Assembly: GCA_028641055.1 (NCBI GenBank) | Contig: CM054058.1 | Location: forward strand, 89,229,927-89,293,926 | Reading direction: 5' to 3' | From: Alopecurus myosuroides | Taxonomy: Eukaryota; Streptophyta; Magnoliopsida; Poales; Poaceae | DNA: 64,000 nt | In this document: piece by piece, positions 1 to 12,299 of the stretch | How the letters are laid out: each line of letters opens with the position of its first letter | How positions within the stretch are numbered: the stretch's first letter is position 1 | Notes under the pieces: generated by a model | The model's database searches: none | Told to the model about the DNA's origin: nothing | Seen by the model: only the letters and a program-made list of their open reading frames with translations | Translations under genes and position numbers: made by a program

Positions 1-2102
1 CGTCGACGTTAGCCGAGCTCAATGCCCTCACGGTAGATTATTGACCGTCTCAAGCTGTAGCCAGTTCAATATAACCCTACTCTCTGACCTATCCATGCAT
101 GTTATCGTAGGCTGACGCGACGGGATGCACCTTCCTGCTAAAAGTGGGCAACGAGTTGAAGGATGTTGCAAAGGGGAGCATCTTGCAGCCACTATCCCGC
201 AAGTACCACTGCAGAGATATACCGGCCAACGAGCTTCGGGTTCGCGTCGATCTGGTGCTACCGGGATTCGATAACTTGTATCCTCCTAATCAACCCGCCG
301 ATGCCGACAGCGAGCTGAATCTCGGCAAACTGGACAATCAAATCTTGCTATGGCCGAAAGCCCTTATTCGGCTGAACAGGGCGTCAGGGTCGGCGCCAAG
401 CCAAGCCATCACCGTCACCACTACACCGGTTGCGCCCGCGGAAAGCCAACAAGACAAGGTCCAACATGGCAATGTCCTCTCTCCACCTCCGGTGGATCCT
501 CCTCCTCCCGAGCACGAGACGTCCAATGACGAGCAACAGCACGAGCATGAGACCCATGACGACTACATGGATATTGAACTTGCTCCCATTGACGATTTCA
601 TAAATCAGTTGGATGGCGAGAAGCCGGTTCCTCCTCCGGAGTTACCCGCCAGAACTCTTGATATCCAGAAGAAGGTAGATGGCGGAGAGGGCGGTTCTTC
701 TGAGTTACCCACCAGAAAACCGGATATCCAGAAGAAGCTAACCTATTCCCAAGAAACTCCCGAGGAGCAGACGGCCTTTACGGCTCCACAGCCTACGCTG
801 GTTACCCCGAATACACTACGTGCTACGGCCGCGGAGGCGGTAAAACAAAGCGGCACTCCCATCTGCTTGAGGCCGAAGAAGAATCGGAAGAGGCCGGGCA
901 ACAAGAAGAAAGGTGGTGCCTCCTCTAGTAGCCAGCCAGCGGTCTCCCGAGTCCTGGACCGTTTGCCGCCCGCCGTCCCGTCGAGGAAGGTGCATGAGAT
1001 GGGTGAGCCGATGCTGCCGGCAGAGGTTGTCGCTGTCATGGGTGGTGACATGAGGACCATCCACGACGGGATTTTGTTCAAAGAGGATGAACTTCTACGT
1101 GAGAAACATCCCTCCTACCCGCTATACGTGTGTCAAGGTGCCCCGATCCTTGGGCTTTGTGGATTCAAATCCCGCAGAGGTGTTCTTCATCAGATACGAA
1201 GACATATTCAGGGTCTTCCACTTGGGTAAGCTCGACCGAAGCATTGTCCGCCTGGTATCGCTCAGCATGGCGCATGATATGGTCACGGAGAATACCCCGC
1301 ACATGGAGATTATGGACCCGTACTACATGAATGAGGACTACTTGCGGTCACATGCGGACCGAGTTCTTATCACGACTTACATAACGGGGTTTTTGATAGA
1401 TAACAAGGATAAGAACGCCATTCTCATGCCATACTTTCCCAAGTAAGTAGTCCTCTCCGCTTCACGTCGTTACATTCTTTCTAGAATCTCCTTAGTATTC
1501 CGATTGATGATATTGATGGCTCTTGTTCGAAATGTTCTGCGCAGAAACGGAGGATGCGTACTCATCGTCATGGAACCGCATTGGTCACAATGCACTTATC
1601 TTGATGCGGGTAGGGCGGTGCAGAAGGACTACACCGACATAAGAGCTGTTCTTAATAGTGCCCTCAACGGCTTCGCCGCCGATTTAGGCAAGCCCCTAAA
1701 AAAGGAGAAAATAGTCCGAGGCGCCTACGTGTGCACCCACGTAACAAACTTCCCCTGCCTCAAGCAATCGGAGCAAGAATCTGAGTTGGAAGCTTGGTAT
1801 GTCATCTTTCAGATGAGGGAGTACTTAAAGGATGCCCAACAGGCCCATCTACCAAGTGATCTCCGAGACCTGACCACAAAAATGGCCAACACCCCGATGA
1901 ATATGTGCGGGCTGAGTTCCGTCGCATCCAGCGGAGGATCTGCACGATACTCTCGTGGGATGTCATCACTCGGGGTGGCTTGTTCTTCCACGGCCACGCA
2001 CCACCGAGCAACCGTGACATAGAAGCACACCTACGAGAGCAACGTGACACCCGGACATTCAACACGCTACAAGGCGTTCGTCCGTTCCCGCCGAGAATAT
2101 AG
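1..2102 (+). pseudogene. CACTA-1 second gene (DUF8039-like plus Ulp1-like fold), frameshifted
   Basis: Three exons can be traced by comparison with the intact copy at 53975-57468: the end of an upstream exon (1-32), 111-1442 and 1545-2102. Introns are 33-110 and 1443-1544, both GT-AG and at the same places as in the other copy. Exon 2 opens with a DUF8039-like block (NELKDVAKG... PPNQPADADSELNL), then an acidic proline-rich linker, then a C48/Ulp1-like region. Two single-base frameshifts break it: an extra T near 1131 and a missing C in the C-run at 1892-1895. The Ulp1-like part lacks the catalytic His (GG-C-V where GG-H-W is usual) and Cys (EAWY where CGYY is usual). In families of this type the gene is the second CACTA product beside TNP2. 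Its exact role is not established. Confidence 0.82.
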
Positions 2103-2258
2103 GATTGAAAAAATGTTAGTATACACTTGCATCATATAACTTTTAGACCTTTATTTGTCGTGTTTTATTCGTAAACCTTGATGCTTCTATTTTTTGATAG
2201 TTATTTGCGGTCTATTATCACTTTCGATGCTAAACTCGTATTTTTGTCTTATGCACAG

Positions 2259-2519
2259 ATGACATGGTATGTTGTGTATGTCGGTAGGGTTCCCGGAGTC
2301 TACGACGACTGGGACCAATGCCGAAGACAGGTGCACGGTTTCAGCGGCAACAACTACAAGGGGTACAAGACCATGGTGGAGGCGGAAGCTCGATACGCCA
2401 CTTACCTAGCGAGAGAGAAGACGGAGAAGACGAGGGCCCGGATGACCACATTCGCCATCGCCATGCTTATACTCCTTGTACTCCTAGTGTTGATGCTACT
2501 TGTTGTTTTGCTTGTCTAG
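2259..2519 (+). CDS. Small viroplasmin / RNase H1 N-terminal-like protein with a hydrophobic tail
   Basis: An 86-residue ORF starts at ATG 2259, directly after a splice-acceptor-like TGCACAG, so an upstream non-coding exon is likely. Residues 3-50 match the Cauli_VI / RNase H1 N-terminal hybrid-binding fold (PF01693 type): YVVYVGRVPGVYDDW, QVHGF and YKGYKT are the diagnostic blocks. Known members bind RNA-DNA hybrids or double-stranded RNA. A charged stretch follows, then about 22 hydrophobic residues run to the C-terminus, the pattern of a tail-anchored membrane protein. The ORF lies between the broken Ulp1-like gene and the subterminal repeats, inside CACTA-1, and is intact while its neighbour is broken. 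The closely related CACTA-4 has nothing like it at this position. The domain assignment is fairly secure; the function is inferred. Confidence 0.72.
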   Translation: MTWYVVYVGRVPGVYDDWDQCRRQVHGFSGNNYKGYKTMVEAEARYATYLAREKTEKTRARMTTFAIAMLILLVLLVLMLLVVLLV

Positions 2520-2734
2520 ATAACTAAACTATCGATTTGTTTTGACTATGTACTCCTAGTGTTTGAACTATGCTTGTAACTAAACTATTCGTTTCGAGAC
2601 TATTTGGTGATGATCGAGACTATTTGGTGATGATCGAAATATTTCGGTTATTTTGCTGTCATTTTCATATTTATTACTGTCAATTTGCTGTAATTCTGTT
2701 ATTTTCGTTTCTTTTATTTTTTGACACAGCAAAA

Positions 2735-2975
2735 CCATACCCCAGGCGAATAAGGAATCATACCCCAGGCGAACATGTACCCCAGGCGCACAGCGCTTGT
2801 TCGCCTCAGGTAAGAGGCTTACCCCAGGCGCACAACGCTTGTTCGCCTGGGGTATGTCAAGATACCCCAGGCGCATTTGGTTGTTCGCCTGCGGTAAGTC
2901 ATTACCGCTGGCGATGTGGTCCCAGGCGAACAAACATTCGCCTGCGGTAGGCTAAATTGGTTCGCCTGCGGTAGC
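2735..2975 (+). repeat. CACTA-1 subterminal repeat array
   Basis: About a dozen direct and inverted copies of a short motif, TACCCCAGGCGAAC or TACCCCAGGCGCA, with inverse TTCGCCTGCGGTA. One unit near 2905 reads TACCGCTGGCG, the variant that dominates in CACTA-4. In the CACTA superfamily such arrays bind the element's TNPA-type protein. Confidence 0.85.
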
Positions 2976-2991
2976 CTTTTCCCTACTAGTG

Positions 2992-3244
2992 GCTATCATA
3001 GCCGGAAAGTAACCCAAGGGTTTTCTGAGAAGGAGACATGGTCCTTAGGCTCGTGCAGCGCACATCCGGGCTGCATAAGCTATCCCCTCCATGGGAAGGG
3101 CCTTTCATTGTGAGCAAGGCTCTGCACAATGATGCCAAGTATCTAGTTGACGCACAAGCACCCCAGAAGAACCGGCCGGATAGAGCCGGAGAGGAATCCA
3201 AGCGCCCTTGGAATGTAGCTTTACTCCGCCGTTTTCATTCATGA
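2992..3244 (+). pseudogene. Gypsy copy 1 integrase C-terminus
   Basis: The residue run from VLRLVQRT through LHKLSPPWEGPF to NVALLRRFHS ends at the TGA at 3242. It is the C-terminal DNA-binding part of a Gypsy integrase and matches 43379-43785 closely. CACTA-1 cuts it off on the left. One base is missing just after AAAGT near 3010, and a CGA-to-TGA change makes a stop before EGDMV, so it is dead. Confidence 0.85.
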
Positions 3245-3873
3245 GAAATAATTGTATGTATTTCCTCAACCGAGTTAAAATTCTAGTCGGCACTCCGAAT
3301 TCAAACTCGGGGACTGCCCTTGTCCAAATTCTAGTCTTTTTACTCTGCTTTACTTTGTCTACTCGGTTGGTTTACTTAGAATTTCGTGTGCATAGATAGT
3401 GTGTTTAAACCCAAGGGCCAACTCTTCGACTCTGCTGCTGTCCGCAACCCGGCTTCATGGCAAGCAAGAGAACAAGCCAAAGGTCAATAAACACACGAAA
3501 AATTGCTAAGGAAAAAAGGAGTGTCGCAACCGAGTAGGGTGTTCTTTACTTCTACGTTTCTCTTTTTGGCAAAGTGGTGGGAAGCGTTAGCATGTAATTT
3601 TCCAAGTGGCTAAGTATCTGAAACTTGGTTTTCGAAATCTTGTGACTCGAGTACCGAAAAGCCACAAGTTCCAGGTAAGAGCAAAGACGAAAAGGCTAAG
3701 TGAATGAGAAATGCAACTCAAGGACTTGCATAATAATGCAATCCGGCATTAAGCCAGAGTTGCTAAGTGTTGATCAAATAAAACTGAGTAGCAAGGAACT
3801 TAAACGTATTCATTACATTTGCACCCGGCATCCCGGGGATCTGATAAGTTTTTCAGAGATAAGCATGCAGGAC
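3245..3873. other. Non-coding spacer of Gypsy copy 1 between integrase and antisense ORF
   Basis: No ORF I can support. The sequence is homologous to 43786-44457 in copy 2 (shared GAGTTAAAATTCTA, CAACTCTTCGACTCTGCTGC and AAGTGGCTAAGTAT blocks), so it is a regular part of the element. Confidence 0.75.
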
Positions 3874-6315
3874 TTAGACAATGTTTGAGGAGGTGTTGTC
3901 CGTCGCAGTGCTGGTAGGAGCCACTGGATCAGTCGAAGGAGTTGTAGAGGCAGCTTCCGGCGTAGATGAGGTAGGGGTAGCGGACCCAGGCTCGGAGGCG
4001 ACAGTGGCGTCTTGGGCAGTAGAGGAACCGGGAAGCGGATAGGCGCCAGAGCCAGCGTTCTTGGTAGCAGCTTTGCTTGAGGTCAACTCAGGAGCAGGTT
4101 CGTCAATCACCATCTCGGTGGTGACGACATCCTCCTGAGCTGCGGGCTACGACTCTACTCGGGCCTCCGAGCCAGTCTCCAACCCGGCTTCCTCTGCGCT
4201 GGCGCGCTGCTCGGCCTCTGTGTTCTCCACTGCCTCATGCTCGGATTCTTCATGTTCTTCTTCCTCTGCATCCCGTCTGCGGTGTTCACCGACATCCTCC
4301 TCAAACTCGGCCTTGCCCTCATCCTCCTCTTCCTCGACATCAGTATCCGGCTCCGTGGGGTCGTCGATGTACTTGTTCGTTTCCGCCCAGAAAGCGAGCT
4401 CATAGGAAATCTCCTTCCGACGCAGGATGCTATCCGGATCCTTAGTCCTTTTTTAGCCATTTCGGCGGGAGCGAATCGTGTCAAGGTTGAGGTTTTCATA
4501 CCAAGATAGGATGAAGTGCAGAGTTTCGTCTGCTCCTGCCCGGGCTATGGAAGCGCGCCATTTCTTCAGTTCTTCTTTGACATGGTCCAAGTTGGTTGCC
4601 ATGTCGGTGATGGTGTCTGGAATCTGGCGCTATGGCCAGAACAACTTGTGCAAACACATTGCCGTGGACACCATGGTGGTGCCCATGCCCTTAAGTGATT
4701 GCACCCGGATCTTGAGGCTGACAAGATGATCCTCCATGCTAGAGTTGTCATCAACATTCAACGTTGCTGCTGCTCTGGCCCTTCTCGCCTTCTCCACTGC
4801 GGTCTCAGCAGCAGCACTGAGATCCGGGAAGATATCTAGATCGGGAAACGCTGGTACAAATTAGAGAAGGAAACCAGAAAAGAAAAGAAACTGAATAGAA
4901 AAAGACAGAAGAGCAAAGACTAGGCAGAGTGAAGAGTAGCAGCTACTCACAGGCTAGCTCCAGCACAATGGCTTCCAACTTGGTCCTCCAATCTTCAGCT
5001 TCTCGGAGGTTCTTGTCCTGGATACGGCGTGATTCATTGACAATCCCCTCCAGAGTCATGTTCCTTTCTTGGAGAGATTGGGTTTCCTTTAGGAGTTCCT
5101 TCTTCTCGGCAGCAGCTTTCTTCTCCATCTCATTCTTCTCGGTCACAACATCAATGGCAGTCTTGAGCGCTTCTCTAAGCTCAACTTGCATCTTTTCGAA
5201 CTCTGCCTTCTCGGCCTCGCGCTCCTTCTGCAGCTCGGCATCTCGGACCTACACCTGCTGGTGTGCTTCAGCTGGAGTGAGGCATTGCAGATGCTGCCCC
5301 CGGAAGTTCTTGTATTCTTCTACGGGTAGAACAACGCTATTTAGCAGAGTAGCCCTGTAAGAGAAACAAAATGCAGAGAAGAAAGAAGAAGGCTCACCTT
5401 CAAGAGAAGAAATTTTACTCTGTGCTGAGGCAGACATAACTTCACAATCCTTGTGTCTCTCCACCAGGGCCTTGAGTTCACCTGCAGAGGTGACAGCAGT
5501 TAAGAAAAAAGTAAAAAATGGGCGTAAGCAAAAAAAGCACAAACCAAAATGCTAAGGGATTACTTTCAATAGCAGAAAGCTTGAGGGTGTTGTCGAGAGC
5601 ATTCTTCTCTAAAGCGTCCTTGTCGCTCTTATCAGATTCCAGAACCCGGTTCCGGTCTTTGACTTGGCGATACGACGAGAGAAGCTGGTGAAAAAGCAAG
5701 GTCCTTTCCTGGATGCTATCCTGCAGAGAAGAAGGAAAGTGTATGAGTGTTGGAAGATTTGACCCGAGTAGATGTCAACTCGGATGAGCCTCACCTACTC
5801 GGCCCGAATCTCGGGGACTGGGGTAGTGGCTAAGAGAAGAAAAGGAGAAAAAAGAAACTGGGGTAGTGGCAACTCGGAAAATTCAGAAAGAGAGAAAACA
5901 CTTACCACATAGCTTTGCTCGATATCCTCAATGGATTTGCGCAAGACAAACAGCTTGCTAGCCAGTGTGCTGCAAGGACCAGCTACCGCCATGCTGACAG
6001 GACCGATGTAGGCCTTGTTCCACTCCAAGCGGTAGATGTCGAGCTTGCCCAACTCAACACCATCTTAGGAGGCATGGCCAAGTGCCCTGCTGTCCCAAAC
6101 TTTCCCGATATGGCCTACCCGGTCCAGGATAGCTGCAATGCCCTGTTCAAGAAGCTCCTCGGTATCCTCGTCGCGGGAAGAAAATTCCTTGATGATTAGG
6201 GAGTCCTTCTTTCCCTTTTACTTGGAGCGGGTCACGGCCCTTTGCTCTTTGAGAGCAGCTATTCTCTCCTCTTCCCGTGACATATGGATCTTGTGGCGCT
6301 CGTGCAGCTGCTTCC
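3874..6315 (-). pseudogene. Gypsy copy 1 antisense ORF, 3' half (coiled coil and acidic tail)
   Basis: Read on the minus strand from 6315 to the stop at 3874. Successive exons encode a block with DRVGHIGKVWDSRALG, a block with YRLEWNKAYIGPVSMAV and IEDIEQSYV, long glutamate/lysine-rich coiled coils (EKNEMEKKAAAEKKELLKE), a conserved ELKKWRAS-ARAGAD block, and an acidic, then Pro/Ser/Thr/Ala-rich tail ending DNTSSNIV. Each block has a counterpart in copy 2. Internal stops (for example in the FWP*RQ, RNG*KR and VES*PA contexts) show it is no longer functional. The upstream half lies at 12300-15047, separated by Y1. Confidence 0.75.
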
Positions 6316-9300
6316 TGTGGTGACCCAGCACACCGCTGCATGTGAAGTGCGCAAGTCGGTGACATAATACTCACAGAAGGACTTATCCGTGAATATTACA
6401 TCTCTCATAGTGGTACAACAGAAACACAGCGGGTCCAAGCAAAGCTATAGGATACAAACTTCATTACAAAATCTTGAGAACCTCCTTGATGAATCAAGAA
6501 GATCTCGTGCAAATGAAACATCAGAAGAAGCAATTCGAAGCTCCAAGCCGGAGAATGACTCTAGCTCAGAACTAATCCACTACGGCTGATGTCAGCCCTA
6601 ATCTATGGCTTGTAACTGCTAAGTCCAAGAATGGTCTCTACCTACATCTTGATAGCTTCTCCTCCACCGGCATTGTTGATGACGATGCTTTACCGACTAA
6701 GTAGTAGATCACCCCACCTAGCTTCATGAGGTAGTGATGGTTTCACGATGACGTCTTCCGTAGGGCTTCAACTCTAAGCAGGGGATCAAACGGGAACGAA
6801 TGAGTAACGAGCGTTACTCAGCAAGTTCATGATATATAGTGGGTAGTTTGATGCACTAACTACAGCTTTAGACTCGAAAGAGTCATAACCTAATGCAAGG
6901 TTTTGTAAAACTTTCTTCAAGAGGTTGCTTTTAATTCTGAAAACTATGCCCGCCAGATCTTCACAGGACTAGAACTTTCATGGAGTTGCCTTTCCTGCGG
7001 CGTTCGCAACTCCTTCCCGGAACAGGGCATAACATGCCACATCCTTTTACACTCTGCAGAGGTGCGTTACTTTACCCATGTACGACCAAGACCATGTTGC
7101 ACAACCAGGTTGACATTCCTGTCCACTCCCACTTAGGTGTGGGGCCCGGTTGTTGGTCCAAGACAAACTATGCTTCTCCGCACAACGCATGCACACCCAT
7201 TTGCGCTAGCAGGTTGAACGCCTGATTCCACCCCTCACGATAGAGATCTACGCGCCCCTGGCAGACACTCATAGACCCCAGAGTCCGTGGGACGTAAGGG
7301 CTCCCACCCATGTGCATGCAGTCCTCTCTGGCAGTCCGTTGACATGCGAACGAGAAAAGATCACAGCTGACTTACTCCCCCCATAGAATACCCATGGTTA
7401 ACGCGAATTTACGGTGCAAGAATCCTGACGGCAGTTGTGATTAATCCTAGGTAATACGTTCCCATGCAGATGGAACCTTCCTTTGACCTATTCATCTTAC
7501 CATGGTTCCATCCACCCACCAAACAGAACACTACCACTCGGGTAGTCGTTCAATTAGTCATATTATTATGAAAATAGAATCATAAATTATTTTGAGAGTA
7601 GGTGATAATACGATAGGGTTTTTGCAAATAGTTTGTTATGAGATACTGCAAAGGATATGAGCAAGTGATGAACTTGCCTGAGATAGAAATAACGACAATA
7701 ATAATCCAGGTCTTCCGGGTTCGAGGGTCGCGTAGAAAATCCCGACTTCTGAAAGATAGCAAAGTAGTCCCGGTAAGGACTACAGAAAATACTAGCAAGG
7801 ATGATCCATGCATAGTAATGAGATGCATCGTGAATTACCCTGGAAAACACCCCCAACTTACAAGTGTAAGCTATGATCGATACGATAACTTAATCACACA
7901 GGTTTTAGGTGAATGGTTTCATTACTTGTGGTGATGTGGTTATTACTTCTGTTAGACTTACATGTGTTTCACTTTTACTTAGCAAACAATTGTTATCGTG
8001 TTTAGTTAGAAGTGTTTATTACTTGGTTAGGCAATAAGACAATGACACATGGAAAACAATTATTGAAAAGGTAACAAACATGTTTGATTTTATGTTTAAA
8101 AGTGCAGAGCTAATGATAATGAGTTTAGTTGAAAATGATGAACAATTACAACTATTCTTTCATCACATAACTTGCTAGTGTCGTGTGATGATAGGCTTAG
8201 TAGGTGCCAAAACATGAGAGTTCTATCAATAAGGAAAATAATGATGTGATAGTCATCTCTGGTTTTTAATAGACATTTATAGACTTCCAGTATACTTATA
8301 AAAGCAAGTTTAGAAGTTAAGTAAAATGTTTTACAATTGAAATATTTGAGTTGGAAATGTTGTTCTCCTTAATTTGGTATATCAATCAATGTTTTATGAA
8401 AATATTTGAATAACTTATTAATTGATTAATTATAAATCATTTAAATGACTAGGCAAAATATTGCACACCTGAAAACTCGGTCAAATGACTTTGAAAACAT
8501 CTTAGATGAGTTGCATATGTCATTTGGAGCATTTTGGTATATAACTTGTATTTTTTTGATTTTATGATTTATTTATTATTTTTCTCTATTTTAAATGATT
8601 TAATTTAATTAAAGAAAATATTAAATTTTAAACTTTATTAAATATTTTTTAAGAGTTGATAATCATTTAGATTATATTTTTCTAATCAATTTGGGATATT
8701 ATTTATATTTTTCTGATTAATAGAATTAAACTTATTGGTTTTATAGGATTATTTTTCTGCCTATTTTTAATTGACAGGTGGGTCCCATCTGTCATATTCG
8801 AATTTTAAATAAAAAATAAAAGAAAAAAATGAATGACGTCATGAATTCTTCAGCTGAGGAGGAAATCTCCTCGGCTCGAATCCAATCCATGCATTGGCTA
8901 CAAATTGGTTCGATTTCTCCCAAGTAGGAGCTAGAGGGATCCTCAAAGAATCTGTAGGACGCCTCGGCCTGACCAAATGGTCACCGGAAGCTCGCCGGCG
9001 TGAATTTTCACGGCGGCCGGTGACAGAGCTCGGCGGACAAGATGATTCTGGGCATGATAAACTCAATGGGGAGCACCCCTAGAGGCGCAAGCTCACCTGG
9101 AGCACGTAGGTACGGCCGGTGAGGCAAGGGCTCGCCGGAATCGACCGCGGCTTCCAGCGGCCGGTGGTGAAGAAGACGGCCCGATTCGGCCTTCTCTGGT
9201 CTTCCCAGCAAACAAGACTCACAGGGAAGATAGAGGGCGTCGAGAGGAAGCTCGTGGTGGTCTCAGGTCCTCGGGGGATGGCCGGAATCAACGGCAATGG

Positions 9301-12299
9301 CCGGCGTCCGATGAGTTAGGGTTAGGGTTCGGTTTAGAGATACAGAGAGAGAGGAAGTGAGGCAAGAGTGCGAGGGAGAGCTCGATTAAGAAGGCTCACT
9401 GGTGGTCATATCCTTGTGAATCGTCGGTGGTAGGAGGGGGCAGTGGCCACGGTGACGCGACAGTAGCCGCCACGGCCTTCAGGCCTGAGGTTGAAGAAAC
9501 AAAAGAAAAAGCCACATTTCGATAACCCCCTAAGATTTCCAACAATTACAATTTGGTCCTTCTGTTACAAAAAACTGAGAAAAACCTTTGTTTTCAGGGC
9601 CTTCTTGTAAACAGAAAAATTAATAAAAAATATATTTGAGTTCCTTATCAAATTTTACATCTCACCATGTTTTGTTTTGGTGAATTTGAAGAATATTTGT
9701 ATTTTCTTATTTAGGTTCTAGATTAAGTGGTTTTATTGTTTTCACTCTATTTAATTTATTATTTGTCTTGAAAATTATTTTAGGCATGAATATTACATTC
9801 ACACAATCACACATATGGTTCCCAAGTGGTGTGTTATAAGTGGATCATATTGGATACAATTCCTTATAGAAAGTAATTTGGTATCACTACTAGGTACTAT
9901 TTCTATGCACTGCTATGAAAATCACTTAATAGAGGATTTGTATTCCATGTCAAACCAAATGGTGTTGGTTAATGAATGGACTTGTTTTCTCTTTATGAGG
10001 CTTTGTTATTTTCATAGTTGTAACTCTTAGCCATTTTTGGTTGACATTTTACATAGGTGTGTGTAAGCCATGTTTGTTATTTTTAGTACGTCATTATATG
10101 GAAAACATGAGTGGCTTAGGCTCATGTTGATTTCCATTATCAAGAGACTACATGTTTTGTTTTCCTACCTTGTTTACAAGTATGGATATTATTTAGTGGT
10201 GTTTTCAGAACATGTAATTATTTACAAATTGGTGTATGTATGTATTCTTGTTATTAACCATTTGTGTTATGGATGAGAAGGATATGAAAAACAAAGTATT
10301 AAGCTTGTTACCATTAACCTCCATATATCACAGGCATGTGGATGCAATGGCTTGTTATCATTTCATACTTGAGACTTGATTCCATTAAAGACATTATTAT
10401 GAGCTCCTCATCTCTGATGAGTCTGATAGAGGTTAACGGTTCTCTAATATATCCTAATGATTCACTAGATAATTTCTTCTGATCCCTTACTGAAGGAGTG
10501 TTGCTTCATGTGGTCCTCTGTGGCTTGATGTTCTTCTCTCTAGTTGTCACTAGTTTTCTGTTATCGCCTTTGTCACTTGCCAGTAAGATCATCTCTGGGA
10601 TTCCATCATCAATTATCTCACCTTTGTGGTGAAAACGGCCAGTAACTCCAAGCAAGGATTTTACTTAGATGATTATAAAAATATGGGGGTTTGTTTTATG
10701 ACATCAATTAGCCTTAAGAATATAAGATGAATCTGTTGACAAGTTTGCTAGGATTTTCCCCAAATTACTTTTCATATCCAGATGGCATAGATGTAAAGGT
10801 TATTCAACCTTCTGTTTATCTGTGTATGACACTAAATTGTTTGAGTATACAAAAGTGATATGTTAACAAGGTATACAGCTTGTTACCAAACTACCTCCAT
10901 ATAACACTAACATTGGAGTATCACACTATTTCAAGAGGAGTTAATAAGATCATTTAAAGATATAAGAGTTTCCAAATACTCTTATGATAGATTTTCCAAA
11001 TACTCTTATGATAGATTGGAATAACACTTCTAGACCAATCTTAAGAATTCTTCTGCAGATCTTCTTGTCGTAGTTCCTCCTTTCTTGTGGTTGTTTCTCT
11101 TTCATAATGATTTCAAAAAGGTTGGGAAATAAGATATAATGGTCTAGCCAGAATAACAAGATCTAGGTTATGATTTAGTTCAGGCTTTTATTCTCTTTCC
11201 ATATGCTTCTCATTTGGTTTCCCATAAGATATGTGCTTGTTCATACATGTTTGGTTTTACTTAGCTTTCAATTCAATTTCTCTAATAGAGGTTATAACTT
11301 GTTGTTACTCAATACTTGTATCCAGAGATACTTTATTTGATGAAGGTTTATTTGAATAGAAGTGTGGAATGCTTATGGATTGATGACTTAATAGTAAGTT
11401 GATCAAATGGTTCATTGATGTGTTGGGATCTCATATGCTTACTTGTATAAGGTGAATGAGGCAATGAGCATGAGAAGATTATTGAAGTTTAATGACTGAT
11501 TTCATGGTTGTTAGTTGTTTTTCTCAGGTGTCATGTTGTAACTTTATATTCGTCTCTTTATTACATTTTTCATTCATAAGGTAGATATAGAGGTGTGGAA
11601 ATATCATATGTAATGATCAAGGTTTTAACAGTAGGTTAAGAAGATTTATTTCTTCTATTAGGTACTTCTTTTATGGTTGAGGAGATATGTACCTATTCGA
11701 TAAATATGTTAATACAATTATTAAGTCATGTACCACTTGTGGGTTTTGGGTTAACACTTGTTTGTATCATTTGTGTTCCATTGAACCTTTGTTATTTACA
11801 TGTGAAGGTTAACTTAGTAGTTACTAAATAATTTAAGATGTGGTGTGAATGGTTGATAACTTAGAGAGTTGTTGTTTTATAGGTGATAACATCTCTGTTG
11901 ATGAGATGGTTAAGTTGTGTATTACTTATTTCTGAAAGTATGATTATCAGTTATGAGATTTGGATACTCACCCCTCTTTGAGGTCTAGATACCTAATGAA
12001 TTATCCCAAGTCACTTAAAGACTTGAGATTAAGGTTGTTGAGAGTTTGTGTTTGATCATAACCAATTATGGTTTGTGTACCAGATGATTTGGTTTCTTAA
12101 GATACTTGTTATAAAGATCACTCCAATTGTACTCTTGACTATATGAACTAGACCTATTTCATCATGTCAAGTGAAACATTGGTCACTTTGGTTTGTTTAA
12201 ACTTTCGCGCCAAAATTTCCCGTATTTTTAGATGCATGCTTTGCAAATGCACATATTATATTTAGATCCTTATAACCTCCCAAACACTGGGATGTTACA
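6316..12299 (-). mobile_element. Y1: long non-coding LTR-like element
   Basis: Boundaries come from the antisense ORF homology that stops on both sides. On the minus strand it begins TGTAACATCCCAG at 12299 and ends GGTCACCACA at 6316, the TG...CA form of an LTR. Flanking pentamers are CTTCC and CTACC, a 4/5 match to a 5-bp target duplication. The 5984 bp hold no convincing protein. The left third is typical LTR text, a GC-rich island sits at 8830-9320, and 9500-12290 is T-rich. I see no second LTR copy inside, so a very long solo LTR or a non-coding derivative is most likely. A 24-bp tandem duplication (TTCCAAATACTCTTATGATA unit) lies at about 10968-11018. Confidence 0.6.
8830..9320. other. 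GC-rich island inside Y1
   Basis: This block is sharply GC-rich in an AT-rich element. It contains overlapping short ORFs on both strands without recognisable domains. A similar GC-rich block with CTAGGGTTAGG text occurs in Y2, where it lies next to a TATA box. It is best read as the LTR promoter/leader region, not a gene. Confidence 0.5.

Larger units (their letters stand above)
1..2991 (+). mobile_element. CACTA-1: right-hand part of an En/Spm DNA transposon
   Basis: Only the 3' portion of this element lies in the window. It ends at 2991 in a terminal inverted repeat that reads CACTAGTAGGGAAAAGG on the minus strand, preceded by an array of subterminal repeats. The same terminus and the same second gene occur in CACTA-4, so the two are one family. 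Sequence right of 2991 is Gypsy integrase, so the element inserted in Gypsy copy 1. The 3-bp target duplication is probably GCT (2992-2994), but the left end is outside the window, so this cannot be confirmed. Confidence 0.88.

Noticed and set aside
1802..2065. Minus-strand ORFs opposite the Ulp1-like region
   Set aside because: Shadows of the plus-strand exon; no conservation with the equivalent strand in CACTA-4.
9310..9335. GTTAGGGTTAGGG as a telomere-like repeat
   Set aside because: Only two units, in an LTR leader; TTTAGGG arrays are absent. A similar short match near 18727 is also isolated.
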